DNA of 10,747 bases, taken from assembly GCA_004151065.3 (NCBI GenBank), contig NWUY0304644988.1, forward strand, positions 1 to 10,747, read 5' to 3'. Below are positions 7,550 through 10,747 of this stretch, piece by piece; within the stretch, counting starts at the first letter, position 1; every line of letters starts with the position of its first letter. This DNA comes from Larix sibirica. Its lineage: Eukaryota; Streptophyta; Pinopsida; Pinales; Pinaceae. The translations under genes were made by a program, and so were the position numbers. The notes under the pieces are model-generated. The model did not search any database. It was not told where the DNA came from and saw nothing but the letters and a program-made list of their open reading frames with translations.

Positions 7550-8255
7550 CTCTTCTAAAATTCCAAACCTTGTTACATTTCCAACATTTTTTTCTTGGAC
7601 CTTTTAGGGGACTTAGGTCTCCTGTAGGATTTGGATTTTTGCTCTTTCCTCTTTTTCCCTTTCTCCTTTGACCATCCATGAACAACCAATTCCTCATTGG
7701 TATATTCAAAATATTTACACCTCACCTCCTTTGAGAGTAAATCATCCACAACCTCATTAAGCATCAATTTCTTTACAATGCCTCTGATGGCCATTACCAA
7801 ATTGTCCCACAACTCTAACAATTAACGAAAAAGGGGTCATACAATGAGCCTCCTCATCCATTTTCACTCCAAATGATATCAACTCGGTCCCTATAGTATT
7901 AAAAATGTTAAAATGCTCAGCTACAAAATCACCATCGATCCATCACCCATTCTCAAGGTGAACAACGTTTTCGACAAAAAATGTTTATTAACCATGGATT
8001 CAGCTTGGTACAAAATCCCCCAACTTCTTCAAGAGATTTACATAATTTTTTTCTTTAGAATATCCAATAAAAAAAAAATTGACCAAAGAAAGTGTCGTAA
8101 GATTTCTCATGTTTCTCTCCAAAACATCCCACTCTTCATCTTTCATGCCAATGGGTTTGGTTCTAGACATTACAACAAATAAACGATCAAATCCTCCATC
8201 TTGAGCTTCCACGGCTCAAACTTAGCTCAAACTTAGTTCCATTAACATTCTCCAT
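7550..8255 (-). pseudogene. Copia gag pseudogene (UBN2-type with zinc knuckle)
   Basis: The start is taken as ATG 8255-8253, about 120 nt after the primer-binding site; it gives MENVNGTKFE, a typical Copia gag beginning. An 11-bp tandem duplication at 8214-8235 breaks the frame; the next frame gives WKLKMEDL. Further pieces in other frames are TKPIGMKDEEWDVLER, a long UBN2 middle with stops around 7840-8000, ELWDNLVMAIRGIVKK, and a Lys/Arg/Ser-rich stretch before the nucleic-acid-binding knuckle at 7586-7545. The knuckle is CWKCNKVWNFRRDY: the two Cys are kept, but His is Asn and the last Cys is Tyr, so it should not bind zinc. Gag would build the cytoplasmic virus-like particle that packages element RNA. 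At least four frameshifts make this copy dead. Confidence 0.85.
8214..8235. repeat. 11-bp tandem duplication in gag
   Basis: GCTCAAACTTA is repeated exactly twice, 8214-8224 and 8225-8235. Eleven is not a multiple of three, so it shifts the gag frame about ten codons after the start. Confidence 0.85.
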
Positions 8256-8375
8256 GTTTAATATAGATGTGCATGTCATTTCACGACAACAAGATTTTCT
8301 TCTACACAAGATCCCATTCAAACCAAATTAAATAAAAAAATATTTCCCCTAATATATTGGATCCAAGGTGATCAG

Positions 8376-8387
8376 GCTCTGATACCA
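8376..8387 (-). promoter_or_regulatory. Primer-binding site for initiator tRNA-Met
   Basis: The minus strand reads TGGTATCAGAGC, the consensus Ty1/Copia plant primer-binding site, complementary to the 3' end of initiator tRNA-Met. It starts two bases (TT) after the CA end of the LTR, the usual spacing. All twelve bases are unmutated, unlike the coding regions. Confidence 0.93.
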
Positions 8388-8389
8388 AA

Positions 8390-8675
8390 TGAAAGGAAGT
8401 AAAAGTGAAGAATACGCTTCCTACACCAATCAATCCAAGAAAAATGTCTTGAAAAATAAATAAACACAATTGCAGTTATAAACAATAGATAAACATGCAA
8501 TCATTAAACAACATGATTTCCTAGGGAAAACCTCTTGAAAGAAAAACCTCATGCTCCAAAGCACACTCAATGTATTATTTGAAAAGTAACAAATGTTAAC
8601 AATAAATTACAAATTATTTGTGCTCTCAAAATTAGTATTCAATGGCATAAAGTTCCTAGAGAAATTTTTCTAACA
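8390..8675 (-). mobile_element. 5' LTR of the Copia element
   Basis: On the minus strand it begins TGTTAGAAAAATTTC at 8675 and ends CTTCCTTTCA at 8390, two bases before the primer-binding site: 286 bp with TG/CA ends. The right edge could be 8680, because TAACA is repeated there (8671-8675 and 8676-8680). U5 carries GGTTTTTC-N8-GGTTTTCCC (8548-8524). I could not pick a convincing TATA box. The partner 3' LTR is not in the window. Confidence 0.8.
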
Positions 8676-8704
8676 TAACAATAAAATCCAACTTATTATA
8701 CCTA

Positions 8705-8729
8705 CAACCAAGCACTTATAGCTTGGTTG
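8705..8729. repeat. Perfect 9-bp stem hairpin beside the Copia LTR
   Basis: CAACCAAGC at 8705-8713 pairs exactly with GCTTGGTTG at 8721-8729 across a seven-base loop. It lies about 30 bp outside the LTR end, between the Copia and LINE elements. The role is unknown; there is no T-run. Confidence 0.6.
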
Positions 8730-8799
8730 GTTGGGATGAATGATTGTTATCCTTCCCATCTAGGTTCATTTATTGTAAGTTACATGATTGTCTTGTTGA

Positions 8800-9215
8800 G
8801 ATATTGTAATGATTGTAATTCTCTGGTAAATTGGGGAGGCAGGTGCGGGAGGGGTGATCTTCGACCCTGGCAAAAATATAGTAAAAAATTTTGCACGGGG
8901 ATTGGGAATAGGTTCAAATAATCAAGTGGAACGATATTCCCTATTTCTCAGTATAAAAATTGCACTTGATATAAAATCTCATCATTTAATTGTCATCGGC
9001 GATTCTTTGATCATTTGTCTCAGGTAAGAAATGGCCAACCCATCTCAAATCCTTTATCCTATCATCTTCATCAGCACATTTTGAGTATCCTTCCAAGGTT
9101 CCAATCCATCAAATTTTATCATGTGAAGAGGTCTTTGAATCCTCTAGCTGACGTTTATGCAAATCAGGACTCGCTCATACCTCAAGGGGGATTAAGGATT
9201 GATGGGGGCAAATTA
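8800..9215 (+). pseudogene. RNase H domain of a LINE (L1-like) ORF2, frameshifted
   Basis: Frame 1, open from 8830 to the TAA at 9025, reads EAGAGGVIFDPG, then FARGLGIGSNNQVERYS and LIVIGDS: the RVT_3-type RNase H found at the C-terminus of plant L1 LINE ORF2. A probable first catalytic Asp is at 8811 in frame 0, before a shift near 8832. The catalytic Glu is at 8929 and the next Asp at 9001. Near 9015-9022 another shift moves to frame 0, giving SQVRNGQPISNPLSYHLH, LPRFQSIKFYHVKRSLN and PLADVYANQ, which ends the domain with the last Asp. RNase H would remove the RNA strand during target-primed reverse transcription. Nothing of reverse transcriptase or endonuclease is visible to the left, so the element is 5'-truncated, or cut by the Copia insertion. 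Confidence 0.82.
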
Positions 9216-10507
9216 ATTTGTTTTATGTTCCTTAATGTCTTGTTAATGGTGCTTTATTACTCCCTCCTGTGAAGGGATCTGTGGAGCCTCCATATCTCCT
9301 CTTCCCCAGACAATGGTGCTGGTGATTTTCCCTCTTTGTATGCTTCTATTGAATGTAGCAGTTGGAGCATAAAGGACCGCCCCCTCAGGTTTGGGATTCA
9401 TTCCTTCTCATCCTTTGTTGGCCGTGTGTTTGTTTATGGGTTTCCTTTTAAGTGCTTGGTCGTAGATATAGTAGGTGTAGAGCTTCGGGATTGCTCGTTC
9501 GGAATGGTGGTAGGGGTTGTGACTCTTTTCGTATTCTCCTTAGCCCAAGGAGTAAGGCCTTCTGCGTTGAGTCATTAGGTAATCCGTCTTAATTCATCCT
9601 TGGTTTTCCTTTGGAAGGTTTGGGATACAGGGCTTAGTGGGCATGTAGAAAACTTTGCTTTTGGTCTTAACCGTGGCTGGGAAATAATTTGCATTTCTGA
9701 GAAATAAGTTTGTGGAATTTTCTCTGTCGGCTCTGTTTCTGTTGTTGTGGATCTTGTCAATTTATGGTTGCATCCCTGTGGGTCTTTTATAATCTCTGGG
9801 TTTGTAAATATTCTGTCAATGGATTTAGAAAAGCAAGTTGAGCACCTCGCAGAGCAAGTGAAATATGTTACTGCCAGTGTAAACGATTTTAAATCCCAAC
9901 CGAAATGGATGAGGGACCAAATAGAAGGAATTTTGCAAGCCGTGAATTAGATGGTATCCCACTCTCCGGCCGTGGATACTCGTTTGGATCAAATAGAACA
10001 TATGTACCAAGAGTTAAATGGTGACACATGGAAGCTTGACATAATAAAATACAAGATGATGTCAAACAATGTGCATACAAGGTAAATGGTATGGCAATTT
10101 TAGTTTCCAAGCATGAATAGCAGCTTGGGGGCTCTTCTTAAAAAATCGATGAGAACAATATAGCTCCAATTGGGGAAATTGGCATCTCTATTCATCAACC
10201 TGCACAAGAGGGTTCAGGCAAGGGTAGAGTAAATTCAAGGAATCCGAGCAATGAATATAATACAAGTGTTAATATAACATCTTCAGACCATGAAGTGGAC
10301 AATGAGGTTGATTCAGCTCAGGATTCTGAAGAAAAATCTAGTTTTGCTTCATAACTTGGATCTCCTAGACAAATGGAAATAGATTCCTATGACATTGAGA
10401 CTGATAATGAGGAAGACAACTCAATTTTTATTGCTAATAGTCTGAAAATCGAAGAAGATGATGAAAGTTCTCAAGTTCAGGGCTCTACTAATGATACTAG
10501 TAACTAA
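9216..10507 (+). pseudogene. C-terminal extension after LINE RNase H, with coiled coil and acidic tail
   Basis: Frame 0 continues from RNase H to about 10040 with only four stops (9270, 9576, 9705, 9948) in some 340 codons. Near 10041 the frame shifts to frame 2, which runs to TAA 10505-10507 with three internal stops (10118, 10139, 10352). The section at 9336-9578 is hydrophobic and of unclear meaning. From Met 9819 a coiled coil is evident: LEKQVEHLAEQVKYVTASV has hydrophobic residues in a/d heptad positions, continuing to DTRLDQIEHMYQELN. Ser/Asn/Gln-rich sequence and an acidic tail (EVDNEVDSAQDSEE, DIETDNEEDN) close the protein. I know no named domain for it. It could instead be ORF1 of another element that starts at 9819; the uninterrupted frame favours one polyprotein. 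Confidence 0.5.
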
Positions 10508-10718
10508 TTTGTTTTGTTATGATCCATTTTTACATCTTTCCGTTAGAACAGTTTGTTAATATTTTTAATCGTTTAAAAAGTCTAGTATTTTTGAAAGCTT
10601 ATAACTTATCAGATTACTATATATGTCACTCCTTTGATGTCAAATTTCCTATGCTACTTTGATGAACTATATGAGTACTCTTTTGTATCTTTCTCAATAT
10701 AAATATATCCATGTTTAA
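10508..10718 (+). other. 3' UTR-like tail of the LINE
   Basis: AT-rich sequence follows the last stop and runs into an A-rich tract. It contains AATATAAATATAT near 10695, a loose polyadenylation-signal context. There is no open frame. Its position between a LINE coding end and an A-rich tail is what an L1 3' UTR would show. Confidence 0.5.
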
Positions 10719-10747
10719 ACAAAAATAATAATACAAAGTAAAATGTA
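10719..10747 (+). repeat. A-rich tail, probable LINE 3' terminus
   Basis: CAAAAATAATAATACAAAG begins at 10719. LINEs end in A-rich or simple-repeat tails. A target-site duplication should follow, but the window ends here and no upstream match was obvious. Confidence 0.45.

Larger units (their letters stand above)
6490..8675 (-). mobile_element. Truncated Ty1/Copia retrotransposon
   Basis: In minus orientation the order is 5' LTR (8675-8390), primer-binding site (8387-8376), leader of about 120 nt, gag (8255 to about 7550) and pol (about 7445 to 6490). Protease before integrase, with no RNase H first, is Copia order. Coding similarity ends inside the integrase core near 6490, so reverse transcriptase, RNase H, polypurine tract and 3' LTR are lost, and no target duplication can be tested. 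Several frameshifts and more than ten stops interrupt the proteins. The breakpoint may be a deletion or a later rearrangement. Confidence 0.88.

Noticed and set aside
9575-10110. Minus-strand open frames opposite the coiled-coil region
   Set aside because: The plus strand carries heptad and acidic-tail patterns across two linked frames; the minus frames have no such structure.
1-10747. CRISPR array, bacterial operon, tRNA or rRNA genes
   Set aside because: No regularly spaced repeats, ribosome-binding sites, cloverleaf or rRNA sequence was seen; the content is plant retrotransposon debris.

Overview
This window looks like nuclear DNA from a seed plant with a large, repeat-rich genome. A gymnosperm is my best guess, from the style of the decayed Copia and LINE families, but nothing here proves the lineage. 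There is no convincing intact host gene, no tRNA or rRNA, and nothing bacterial. Nearly everything recognisable is a broken retrotransposon carrying stops and frameshifts.

Layout. 1-171: end of a very acidic open frame of unknown identity. 173-761: a complete solo LTR, minus orientation, 589 bp, with TG/CA ends, a TATA box and a perfect 5-bp target duplication (TTAAC). It sits just upstream of a plus-strand Ty3/Gypsy pol fragment (767-1266), apparently inserted into that older element. 1267-2400: mostly unassigned, with a possible plus-strand promoter/leader (TATA at 1703), an intron-like 3' end (2089-2105), a short Q-rich open frame and an imperfect 71-bp-period duplication. 2400-6400: about 4 kb without a recognisable gene. 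It is T/C-rich and G-poor on the plus strand to roughly 5.5 kb, then holds a minus-strand TATA plus splice-donor-like sites (5.6-6.1 kb) and a hairpin (6325).

6490-8675: a minus-strand Ty1/Copia element with a 5' LTR (8390-8675), a consensus tRNA-iMet primer-binding site (8376-8387), a frameshifted gag with a damaged zinc knuckle, and pol with protease, GAG-pre-integrase and half an integrase core. The element stops before the integrase Glu; reverse transcriptase, RNase H and the 3' LTR are missing.

8800-10735: the 3' part of a plus-strand LINE (L1-like): an RNase H domain split by frameshifts, then a long, largely open frame ending in a coiled coil and an acidic tail, then a 3' UTR-like stretch and an A-rich tail. 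Its C-terminal extension beyond RNase H is the least expected feature. None of these elements looks able to move by itself.
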